Below are positions 1 to 5,494 of a stretch of DNA of 12,060 nt, piece after piece (position 1 is the first letter of the stretch; each line of letters opens with the position of its first letter). This stretch comes from an uncultured Sinobacteraceae bacterium (GTDB lineage: Bacteria > Pseudomonadota > Gammaproteobacteria > Steroidobacterales > Steroidobacteraceae). The notes under the pieces are model-generated. The model did no database searches. It was not told the DNA's origin and saw nothing but the letters and a program-made list of their open reading frames with translations. Position numbers and translations under genes: made by a program. The DNA lies in the NCBI GenBank assembly GCA_937902995.1, contig CALEKY010000026.1, positions 1 to 12,060 on the forward strand. The letters are read 5' to 3'.

Positions 1-1
1 A

Positions 2-130
2 CTCGTCGGTCTGCGCTGCGACGCGACGGCGTCCAATGACCATGAAATCCTGGTCGAGATGGTGTCGGCGCGAGTCATCAGCGGGACGCCGCCACCGAGC
101 AACTGTACGTGGCGGTGCGCGTTTCAGTGA
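2..130 (+). CDS. possible 3' end of an unidentified gene entering from the left edge
   Basis: A frame is open from the window edge to a TGA at 128-130, giving about 42 residues that include D-H-E-I-L-V-E-M-V and end W-R-C-A-F-Q. About four fifths of its codons end in G or C, as in the secure genes here, which mildly favours real coding. There is no start codon in view, no recognisable domain, and frames on the other strand are also open over this short stretch. It could equally be non-coding. No function is proposed. Confidence 0.2.
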   Translation, partial: LVGLRCDATASNDHEILVEMVSARVISGTPPPSNCTWRCAFQ

Positions 131-302
131 GCGAAGTGGAAGTCCGTCGGTGCGTGATTGCGCTCGGACCGATAGGCAACGTGGTCTGACGAGCGCGACA
201 TCGGCGCCTCCTACGACGCCGCAAAGGGGTGGCAGGGAACGAAGGGCGGGGAATATGCGCGAGCGGCCCGATGCGCTCGGACCGCTCGGACGAGGAATCA
301 CC
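131..302. other. intergenic stretch downstream of yegP, no secure gene
   Basis: I see no convincing gene in this stretch. The only structure I recognise is the hairpin at 261-286, listed separately. The long plus-strand frame that crosses this stretch continues over the yegP-like gene antisense to it, and is most simply a by-product of high GC content. Confidence 0.4.
261..286 (-). terminator. hairpin 3' of the YegP-family gene, possible weak terminator
   Basis: GAGCGG (261-266) pairs with CCGCTC (281-286). Inside it CCGA (268-271) pairs with TCGG (277-280) around a five-base loop, leaving one C/A mismatch. This makes a ten-pair stem about 17 bases beyond the stop codon of the minus-strand gene at 303-635. 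No T tract follows on either strand, so it is not a canonical Rho-independent terminator. It may stabilise the 3' end or mark a Rho-dependent stop. Confidence 0.3.
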
Positions 303-635
303 TCAGGTATTGTCCCTGATGTCGGTGGTCGTGCCGTTGGTCTTCACGCTCTCGATGCCTTTATCGCGGGCGGCCTCGGAGCTGTACATCTCGCTGGTGC
401 CGATGACCTGGCTGTTCGCTGCTTTCAAATTGAAGTAGGGCTTGCCGCTGTTCGAGGTTTTCCGCTCGTAGCGCTCGTCGAGCGTGCAATTGGTTTGCAC
501 GGAGGCAATGCCGTTTTCGGCGGAGCTCTTTGCCTTGTACAGCTCGCTGCTCAGGATCGTCTCGCCATTGCCTGCCTTGAGAACGAAATAGAATTGACCG
601 TCCTTGCTCTTCGAAATTTCGAACCAACCAGCCAT
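303..635 (-). CDS. yegP: YegP-family DUF1508 protein
   Basis: A 110-residue protein made of two tandem DUF1508 repeats, about residues 4-49 and 55-100. Each has the pattern aromatic-E-(I/R)-...-G-(Q/K)-x-(Y)F-x-L-K-A-x-N-x-(E/Q)-x-I-x-(S/T)-S-E-(L/M)-Y, followed by a helix ending G-I-x-S-V-(Q/K)-T-N. This is the usual length and two-repeat layout of E. coli YegP homologues, small soluble proteins whose biochemical role is not established. There is no signal peptide or membrane segment, so it is probably cytosolic. The start is well supported: AGGAG (complement of 644-648) lies eight bases before the ATG. It looks monocistronic, separated from the next minus-strand gene by about 300 bases. Family assignment is confident; function is unknown. 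Confidence 0.9.
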   Translation of the reverse strand: MAGWFEISKSKDGQFYFVLKAGNGETILSSELYKAKSSAENGIASVQTNCTLDERYERKTSNSGKPYFNLKAANSQVIGTSEMYSSEAARDKGIESVKTNGTTTDIRDNT

Positions 636-744
636 CGTTGTCGCTCCTCTCTTGTTGTGTTTTCATCGCATCGCGCGCGAGGCGCTGCTGCCAGATCGCT
701 TATGAATGACGGTCTTGCGAATGGCTAGCGGTATTTCCCACGTA

Positions 745-760
745 TTTCGCTTAGGCGAAA
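745..760. promoter_or_regulatory. inverted repeat TTTCGC-N4-GCGAAA upstream of the yegP-like gene
   Basis: A perfect six-base inverted repeat with a TTAG centre lies about 110 bases upstream of the yegP-like start codon. Size and position would suit a regulator binding site. No T tract makes it a terminator. A six-base repeat of this kind can also occur by chance in 12 kb. Confidence 0.2.
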
Positions 761-843
761 CTCAGGCAGTGGCCGATGCCCTCGCTGTGGGCAGCGCATC
801 CTGAGCTTGGGTGCACCCGAACGTTACTGCGGCAGGGCAGCCG

Positions 844-866
844 TCCGACTGCGAAGAGCAGTCGGA
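844..866 (-). terminator. strong hairpin downstream of the TPR gene, lacking a U tract
   Basis: TCCGACTGC (844-852) and GCAGTCGGA (858-866) form a perfect nine-pair stem with a five-base loop (GAAGA on the plus strand). It lies about 70 bases beyond the TAG stop of the minus-strand TPR gene. No run of T follows on either strand, so it is not a classic intrinsic terminator. It could protect an mRNA 3' end or be a protein-binding palindrome. Confidence 0.35.
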
Positions 867-938
867 GCGTGCTGCGGGTCCGTTTCGTATGCGGGTTTCG
901 GTCTGCGGGTCTTGCGCGGGCTGGGTGTTTTTTCTGCG

Positions 939-2396
939 CTATTCGTTCAACGCCTCAGCAAGGTCGTGCAAGAAATCGGCGATGGCGACGTTCCTGTTGT
1001 GGCGATTGATTCCCTTGTTCAGCGCGGCCACCTGGCTGTTCAGCCGATTGGCTTCAGCTTTGGTCACGAGCTCGATCGGGTTATCGATCCCGTCCACGAT
1101 GGGGCGAGCTTTGGCGACGATCGCGTCGTTGATGCACTTGGAGCCCTTGAGCATCTTCGAGCAACGGAGCTCTTCGGCGAAATCGAAAGCGATTGACGCA
1201 TCGATCAGACGGTCGAACGCCTGGTTTTCGGCCGGTGCTAAGTTGTCGGTCACCGCGAGCTCCGGCAGCTTGTACCACTCGTTGAGGCAGTCCCCATAAC
1301 GGTCCAGGTCGGCGTTCAATTGGTCGATATCCAGATCGAGGCTGAATTCAGGTAGGCGAAGATTTCCGCACTTCGAGCGCAAGTGCCGCGTGAACGCGCG
1401 CACCACGGTATTGCGATCCGCCTCGAGCTGCGGGAGCCCTGAGGAAGTGAACACGCGATGGGCGAGGGCGGTTTTCTGAGCGCGCTCCTCGTCATTGCTC
1501 GCATCCCAGTCGGGAGCCAATTGTTTGAGTCTTTGAATATCGGCCAGGGCGGCCTCGCCGTCGCCCATGTCGAGTTGCGAGCTGGCGCGAATGTACAGCG
1601 CCTCGGTGTTGTCGGGTTCTACTTGAAGCACCTCGCTGGCGACGGCAATGGCTTCCTTGTGGCGGCGCAAGTCCCTGAGGGTGTCGGCACGTTTCGTCTT
1701 GATGAATGTATCCGACGGATCCTCTTGCAGCGCTTGGGCGAAGAATTTTTCTGCGCGCGCATACTCGCCCAGATAGGAGTGGACCATGCCCTTTTCGGTG
1801 AGCGCTCTCGCTTTGCTGGGCGCCAGCTTGCTGGCTTTCTCGATGGCGGCGAGCGCTTCGCGTTTCCTGTCGAGTTTGGCGAGCCGGCGTGCATGCAAGG
1901 CGAGGACATCGAAATCGTCCGGCATCAGTGCGACGGCTTTCTCGGCATACGACAAGCCGACTTCCGCAGATGGCGCCGTGGACGCCGCGATGAACAAGAG
2001 GTTCGCATCGTCGGGTTGGTGCTTGAGATATGCCAAGGCATCTTCGAAGGCCAGATCGTCTTGTCTGGTCCGGTAGTACGCCGATGCGCGGGCTCCGAGC
2101 GCCGCGACGGTTATAGGCTCGGAGCTTCGAGCGACATCGATGCCGGCGAGCACCTTCGAGTAGTACTCGATGGCGCCCTTGGAATCGCCCTGCGTCGCCA
2201 GGACGAAGCCATACATTAGTCTGCCTTGACGCGACTCCTTCGCCGCTTCGGCACAGACTTGGACTGTTTCCTCAGTGACCTTCGTTTGCAACATCTCCGC
2301 GCAACGCTGGGTGGCGGAGGGTTGTTGAGCGGATGCGGCTTGCCAGGCGCAGCTCAGAGTCAGGGCAACGATCGGCAGAGTCTTGTTCGTTCGCAT
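939..2396 (-). CDS. exported TPR-repeat protein
   Basis: A 485-residue protein. Residues 1-23 look like a Sec signal peptide: positive N-terminus with R2 and K5, a hydrophobic stretch, and A-S-A before Q24. The mature protein is therefore probably periplasmic. Residues about 58-296 hold some six or seven tetratricopeptide repeats, seen as recurring A-x-x-x-x-x-A-L-x-x-x-P-x-(D/S) helix pairs, for example 197-229 and 231-263. Such repeats form an alpha-solenoid that binds protein partners. Residues about 300-485 are not TPR-like and I do not recognise them; they carry C343, C370, C412 and C421, and with C32 and C48 could form disulfides in the periplasm. The start is supported by GAGGAA ten bases before the ATG. 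No gene nearby indicates a partner. TPR assignment is confident, the specific function unknown. Confidence 0.85.
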   Translation of the reverse strand: MRTNKTLPIVALTLSCAWQAASAQQPSATQRCAEMLQTKVTEETVQVCAEAAKESRQGRLMYGFVLATQGDSKGAIEYYSKVLAGIDVARSSEPITVAALGARASAYYRTRQDDLAFEDALAYLKHQPDDANLLFIAASTAPSAEVGLSYAEKAVALMPDDFDVLALHARRLAKLDRKREALAAIEKASKLAPSKARALTEKGMVHSYLGEYARAEKFFAQALQEDPSDTFIKTKRADTLRDLRRHKEAIAVASEVLQVEPDNTEALYIRASSQLDMGDGEAALADIQRLKQLAPDWDASNDEERAQKTALAHRVFTSSGLPQLEADRNTVVRAFTRHLRSKCGNLRLPEFSLDLDIDQLNADLDRYGDCLNEWYKLPELAVTDNLAPAENQAFDRLIDASIAFDFAEELRCSKMLKGSKCINDAIVAKARPIVDGIDNPIELVTKAEANRLNSQVAALNKGINRHNRNVAIADFLHDLAEALNE

Positions 2397-2796
2397 GTCG
2401 TGGACGTTCCTCGGACAACAGTCACTGAGCGCGACTGGATCTATGTCGGTTACTCAGGAGCAACTCGTTGATGCCAGCGGATCATCATCGATAGAGATCA
2501 TCTGCGACTTGCGGTGCTTAGGCTCGAGCGCGTGCCGGACGAGATCGCTCCGACATCGATACCGAGCGCGCACAGAGCGCAGACGTCGCTGTGCGCATCA
2601 TCATCGAATGGATCAGCCGCCACTCTCACCGTACTGAGCGATTGCCGGCGTGTCGTTGAGATGCTTAACGTTTCTGTCCGTTAGCGGACGGCGATTTCGC
2701 CTGTTCTCCCTGAATCGCCGTTGCTGGTTTGCCGGAGTTTCGATCGCAACGAATCCGCTTCGACGTGCGCTCTTGTTGTTCGACGGCGAGGGCTCG
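2397..2796. other. 400-base stretch without a gene, upstream of the TPR gene
   Basis: No reading frame here has convincing codon use or a recognisable product. Since both flanking genes are on the minus strand and the downstream operon ends at its own terminator (2797-2836), this stretch must contain the promoter of the TPR gene, but I could not pick a convincing -35/-10 pair. It contains two hairpins, GCGCACAG/CTGTGCGC (2568-2575 with 2589-2596) and GTCCG-TTAG-CGGAC (2676-2689). A small RNA or an unlisted short gene cannot be excluded by eye. Confidence 0.4.
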
Positions 2797-2836
2797 AGAA
2801 AGAAAAAAGCCCGCGAGACTTTCGTCCTCGCGGGCC
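2797..2836 (-). terminator. Rho-independent terminator of the acyl-CoA dehydrogenase operon
   Basis: On the minus strand a nine-pair GC-rich stem, GCCCGCGAG (2827-2835 read in reverse) with CTCGCGGGC (2809-2817 read in reverse), and a nine-base loop are followed directly by TTTTTT and then CTTTC. This is a textbook intrinsic terminator. It sits 28 bases after the stop codon of the dehydrogenase at 2865-4007 and marks the end of that operon. It would not work well for plus-strand transcription, since only a short T run follows on that side. Confidence 0.9.
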
Positions 2837-2864
2837 TTTCGCTGGATGGCGATTAGGCAGCGCT

Positions 2865-4007
2865 TCAGGCCGTCTGCGATACAGCGATGAACTTCTGCAA
2901 GTGGAAGTCGGTATCGCCGAAGCTCAGATCGATGGCCGTCAGACGCTTGAAGTGATGGCTGACCATCAGCTCATCGGTCATGCCCATGCCGCCGTGCAAT
3001 TGAATCGCCTGTTGGCCGACGAAGCGGGCGGCCTGACCGATCACGACCTTCGCGGCGGAGAGCGCGCGACGGCGTTCGACCGGATCCGGATCCACGCACT
3101 TGATCGCCGCGAGATAGCTCATCGACAGCGCCTGTTCGCTGTGGATGAACATGTCCACCATGCGATGCTGCAGCACTTGGAATTTGGCGATGGGCTGGCC
3201 GAACTGCTTGCGGTTCTTCGTGTAGTCGAGCGTGGCCGCATTGACGGCCTTCATGATGCCGACTGCCTCCGCGCACAGCGCGCTCAATGCGATGTCGTGA
3301 GCGGCTTCGATCGCATCGAAGGCACCGCCTTCGGGGCCGAGCCGGCGGTCGGCGCTGACCTTGACGCCCTTGAGCTCGATATCGGCAGCGCGCAAGCCGT
3401 CGAACGTCTTGTAGCTGTTGATCGTCACGCCAGCAGCTTTCGGGTCCACACGGAACACGCTCACGCCGTCGCGGTCGCGCGGCTGTCCGCTCGTGCGTGC
3501 GGTGACGAGCAGCTCATCGGCGGCACCGCCGTGAACGACGACTGCTTTGTGGCCGTCGAGCACGTATCCGTCGCCGGATTTCTCGGCGCGCGTCTCCACG
3601 TACTGCACATCGCCGCGCGAGGCGGGTTCCTGGTGCGCGACGATGGTGATGCGCTCGCCGGCGACCAAGCCTTCGAACAATTCGCCTGCCGTCTTCTCAT
3701 CCGCCGAGCGCGAGATCAGGGCAGGGGCGAGCACGGCTGCGCCGAGGTACGGCTCGACCACGAGACCTTCGCCGAGCGCGTTCATCACGAGCATCGTATC
3801 GACAGGGCCCGCATTCAGGCCGCCATGCGCTTCGGGAACGTTCAGCGCCGTGAGGCCGAGCTCGGCGAGCTTCGCCCACACTTCGCGGCTCCAGCCGTCA
3901 GGCGATGCGACGATCTGACGGCGTTTTTCGAACGGGTAATCCTCGCGAACGAAACGCTTGACCGTGTCGGCAAGGAGTTGCTGTTCTTCGGTGAAATTGA
4001 AATCCAT
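2865..4007 (-). CDS. acyl-CoA dehydrogenase family protein, probable FAD-binding partner subunit without catalytic Glu
   Basis: A 380-residue acyl-CoA dehydrogenase with the normal N-terminal helical, middle beta and C-terminal helical domains. FAD-contact motifs of the C-terminal domain are intact: R-K-Q-F-G (266-270), F-Q-V-L-Q-H (276-281) and Q-L-H-G-G-M-G (336-342). At both places where the family carries its catalytic glutamate the residue is missing: the helix-G site reads A-H-D-I-A (236-240, D238 instead of Glu), and the C-terminal site reads S-F-G-D-T-D (362-367). Beta-like subunits of heterotetrameric dehydrogenases known from steroid side-chain breakdown (FadE26-FadE27/ChsE4-ChsE5 type) behave this way. 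It follows the other dehydrogenase by ten bases, with a GAGG Shine-Dalgarno overlapping that gene's TGA stop, so the two are co-translated. Substrate unknown. The role as a non-catalytic subunit is my inference from motif alignment by eye. Confidence 0.9.
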   Translation of the reverse strand: MDFNFTEEQQLLADTVKRFVREDYPFEKRRQIVASPDGWSREVWAKLAELGLTALNVPEAHGGLNAGPVDTMLVMNALGEGLVVEPYLGAAVLAPALISRSADEKTAGELFEGLVAGERITIVAHQEPASRGDVQYVETRAEKSGDGYVLDGHKAVVVHGGAADELLVTARTSGQPRDRDGVSVFRVDPKAAGVTINSYKTFDGLRAADIELKGVKVSADRRLGPEGGAFDAIEAAHDIALSALCAEAVGIMKAVNAATLDYTKNRKQFGQPIAKFQVLQHRMVDMFIHSEQALSMSYLAAIKCVDPDPVERRRALSAAKVVIGQAARFVGQQAIQLHGGMGMTDELMVSHHFKRLTAIDLSFGDTDFHLQKFIAVSQTA

Positions 4008-4017
4008 GAAACTCGCC

Positions 4018-5217
4018 TCACAGGCCCAGAATCATCTGGGAAATGATGTTGCGTTGAATCTCGTTCGAGCCGCCGTAGATCGATACCTTGCGGAAGTTGC
4101 AGTAGGTGGCGGCCAGCGGCGCGGCGTACTTCGGTCCTGCCACGTGCTTGAGCGCGTCTTCTGCGGTCGACTCGCGGGCGAACGGCAGCGCGTAGGGGCC
4201 GACGGCATACATCATCAGCTCCGTGAGCGCTTGCTGGATTTCGGTGCCCTTGATCTTCAGGATCGACGCTTCCGGACCAGGTGCACGCTTCTCGGCTTCG
4301 GCCGATAGCGCGCGCAGATTCGTGATTTCGAGCGCCATCAACTCGATTTCGACTTGCGCGATCTTCGCCGCAAACAGCGGGTCCTCGATCAGCGGCTTGC
4401 CGTTTTTGATCTCGTTGCGGGCGATTTCTTTCAGGCGCTTGAGCTCGCGCTTGGAGGCGCCGACGCCTGCAATGTTCGTGCGCTCGTGGCCGAGCAGGAA
4501 CTTCGCGTAGGTCCAGCCCTTGTTCTCCTCACCGACGCGGTTCTCGACCGGCACCTTCACGTTCTCGAACCACACTTCGTTCACTTCGTGCGCACCGTCC
4601 ATCGTGATGATGGGGCGCACGGTGATGCCCGGCGACTTCATGTCGATGAGCAAGAAGGAAATGCCTTGCTGCGGCTTCGGCGCGTTGGGATCGGTGCGCA
4701 CGAGGCAGAAAATCCAGTCGGCGTGCTGGCCGAGCGTCGTCCAGGTCTTCTGGCCGTTGACGATGTAGTAATCGCCTTGCCGTTCGGCACGGGTTTTGAG
4801 CGATGCGAGGTCGGAGCCGGAGCCCGGCTCGGAGTAGCCCTGGCACCACCAGTCTTCGCCGCTGATGATGCGCGGCAGGAACTTCTGCTGCTGTTCCTTG
4901 CTGCCGAAAGCCATGATCACCGGTGCGACCATCTTCAGGCCGAACGGGATCGTACGCGGAGCGCCAGCGGCGGCAGCTTCTTCATCGTAGATGTGCTGTT
5001 GCACCGGGCCCCAACCGGTTCCGCCGAACTCCTTCGGCCAACTCGGAGCACCCCAGCCCCGCTTGTGAAGAATCTTTTGCCAGCGGATGTAGTCCTGCGC
5101 CGCGAGGGGTTGGCCGTTCTTCACCTTGTTGGCGATGTCCGGCGGTAGGTTCTCACGCAGGAAAGTTCGGACTTCATCCCTGAACGCAAGCTCCTCGGCA
5201 GTGAAGTTCAAATCCAT
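4018..5217 (-). CDS. acyl-CoA dehydrogenase family protein, probable catalytic subunit
   Basis: A 399-residue acyl-CoA dehydrogenase that would oxidise an acyl-CoA to the 2-enoyl-CoA with FAD, passing electrons to ETF. The middle domain has Y-S-E-P-G-S-G-S-D-L (128-137) and Q-K-T-W-T-T (156-161). A glutamate sits in L-G-H-E-R-T (E245), the helix-G position used as catalytic base in isovaleryl-CoA dehydrogenase and FadE26/ChsE4-type enzymes. The C-terminal motif is I-Y-G-G-S-N-E-I-Q-R (380-389), with Gly where medium-chain enzymes have their Glu. The usual R-x-x-F-G FAD motif is absent, and the partner encoded just downstream supplies it. I place the start at 5217 because M-D-L-N-F-T matches the family N-terminus and the partner's M-D-F-N-F-T; an in-frame ATG at 5322 would add 35 unlikely residues. 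The Shine-Dalgarno is weak (AAGG about nine bases upstream). First gene of the operon, divergent from the ligase. Confidence 0.92.
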   Translation of the reverse strand: MDLNFTAEELAFRDEVRTFLRENLPPDIANKVKNGQPLAAQDYIRWQKILHKRGWGAPSWPKEFGGTGWGPVQQHIYDEEAAAAGAPRTIPFGLKMVAPVIMAFGSKEQQQKFLPRIISGEDWWCQGYSEPGSGSDLASLKTRAERQGDYYIVNGQKTWTTLGQHADWIFCLVRTDPNAPKPQQGISFLLIDMKSPGITVRPIITMDGAHEVNEVWFENVKVPVENRVGEENKGWTYAKFLLGHERTNIAGVGASKRELKRLKEIARNEIKNGKPLIEDPLFAAKIAQVEIELMALEITNLRALSAEAEKRAPGPEASILKIKGTEIQQALTELMMYAVGPYALPFARESTAEDALKHVAGPKYAAPLAATYCNFRKVSIYGGSNEIQRNIISQMILGL

Positions 5218-5252
5218 AACGGCGCCTTCAATAGTCTGCTGTGCAAAATCGG

Positions 5253-5258
5253 ATTCTA
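5253..5258 (-). promoter_or_regulatory. candidate -10 element for the dehydrogenase operon
   Basis: TAGAAT on the minus strand matches the TATAAT consensus at five of six positions and lies 35 bases upstream of the start codon at 5217, which would leave a leader of about 30 bases. No good TTGACA-like box is seen 16-18 bases further upstream, so the call is tentative. Confidence 0.3.
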
Positions 5259-5341
5259 AAGACGTGGGCCGCGGATGATAGGCAGCGGCGCGACGAGTGG
5301 CAACTAAGCCCCGGGGCGGCACCAGAACCGAGCTTTTCCAT

Positions 5342-5395
5342 AAGCTAGCGCAGCAGCGGTCGCTCTTGGTCGCGCCTGGCGAAATATGCTAGCTT
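5342..5395. repeat. spaced inverted repeat AAGCTAGC / GCTAGCTT
   Basis: AAGCTAGC (5342-5349) and its exact reverse complement GCTAGCTT (5388-5395) are separated by 38 bases. The right arm overlaps the candidate -10 element TATGCT (5385-5390) of the ligase promoter. Each arm contains the self-complementary hexamer GCTAGC. The arrangement would suit a pair of regulator sites in a divergent promoter, but no binding protein can be named. Confidence 0.35.
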
Positions 5396-5427
5396 TCCCC
5401 GCAGAATACTCGCCCGCATTGTGGAAT

Positions 5428-5447
5428 CTTCGAACCGGGGTTCGAAG
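5428..5447. promoter_or_regulatory. perfect 20-base palindrome, candidate operator for the IclR-family regulator
   Basis: CTTCGAACCGGGGTTCGAAG has nine-base arms that are exact reverse complements around a two-base centre. It lies 47 bases before the ligase start codon, inside its probable leader. Length, symmetry and position are those of a dimeric repressor site. The GTTCGA core resembles the half-sites reported for some IclR-family regulators such as PcaR/PcaU; that link is from memory and is inference. The regulator encoded at 7202-8056 is the obvious candidate. It is not a tRNA T-arm, since the flanking bases do not pair. Confidence 0.5.
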
Positions 5448-5494
5448 TTCTCGATGCGCACAACTGATGACCTAGCAACGGGGGTTCCAGGGAG

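Larger units (their letters stand above)
636..938. other. non-coding stretch between the yegP-like and TPR genes, rich in palindromes
   Basis: No gene is seen on either strand. The stretch holds the 5' leader and presumably the promoter of the yegP-like gene; I could not pick a convincing -35/-10 pair. It contains TTTCGC-TTAG-GCGAAA (745-760), a perfect ten-base palindrome GGGTGCACCC (809-818), the strong hairpin at 844-866 and three copies of TGCGGGT (873-879, 890-896, 904-910). These may be regulatory or terminator structures for the two flanking minus-strand genes. Confidence 0.5.
5218..5494. promoter_or_regulatory. divergent promoter region between the dehydrogenase operon and the ligase gene
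   Basis: This 277-base intergenic stretch must drive both the minus-strand dehydrogenase operon and the plus-strand ligase. It contains a perfect 20-base palindrome (5428-5447), a separated GCTAGC-based inverted repeat (5342-5349 and 5388-5395) and a ten-base palindrome GCCCCGGGGC (5308-5317). Candidate -10 elements are TAGAAT on the minus strand (5253-5258) and TATGCT on the plus strand (5385-5390). Neither has a good -35, which would fit promoters needing an activator. Confidence 0.6.

Noticed and set aside
36..728. A 230-residue plus-strand frame crossing the left intergenic stretch and the yegP-like gene
   Set aside because: Most of it is antisense to the yegP-like gene, it has no good ribosome site, and the composition is Arg/Gly-rich without a recognisable domain.
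5218..5322. Longer start for the first dehydrogenase at 5322
   Set aside because: The extra 35 residues are unlike the family N-terminus, and the extension would use up much of the divergent promoter region. M-D-L-N-F-T at 5217 matches the family.
5428..5447. tRNA T-arm or phage attachment remnant suggested by GGTTCGAAG
   Set aside because: The bases flanking the TTCGAA loop do not form the five-pair T stem on either strand, there is no acceptor or anticodon arm nearby, and no integrase is present.
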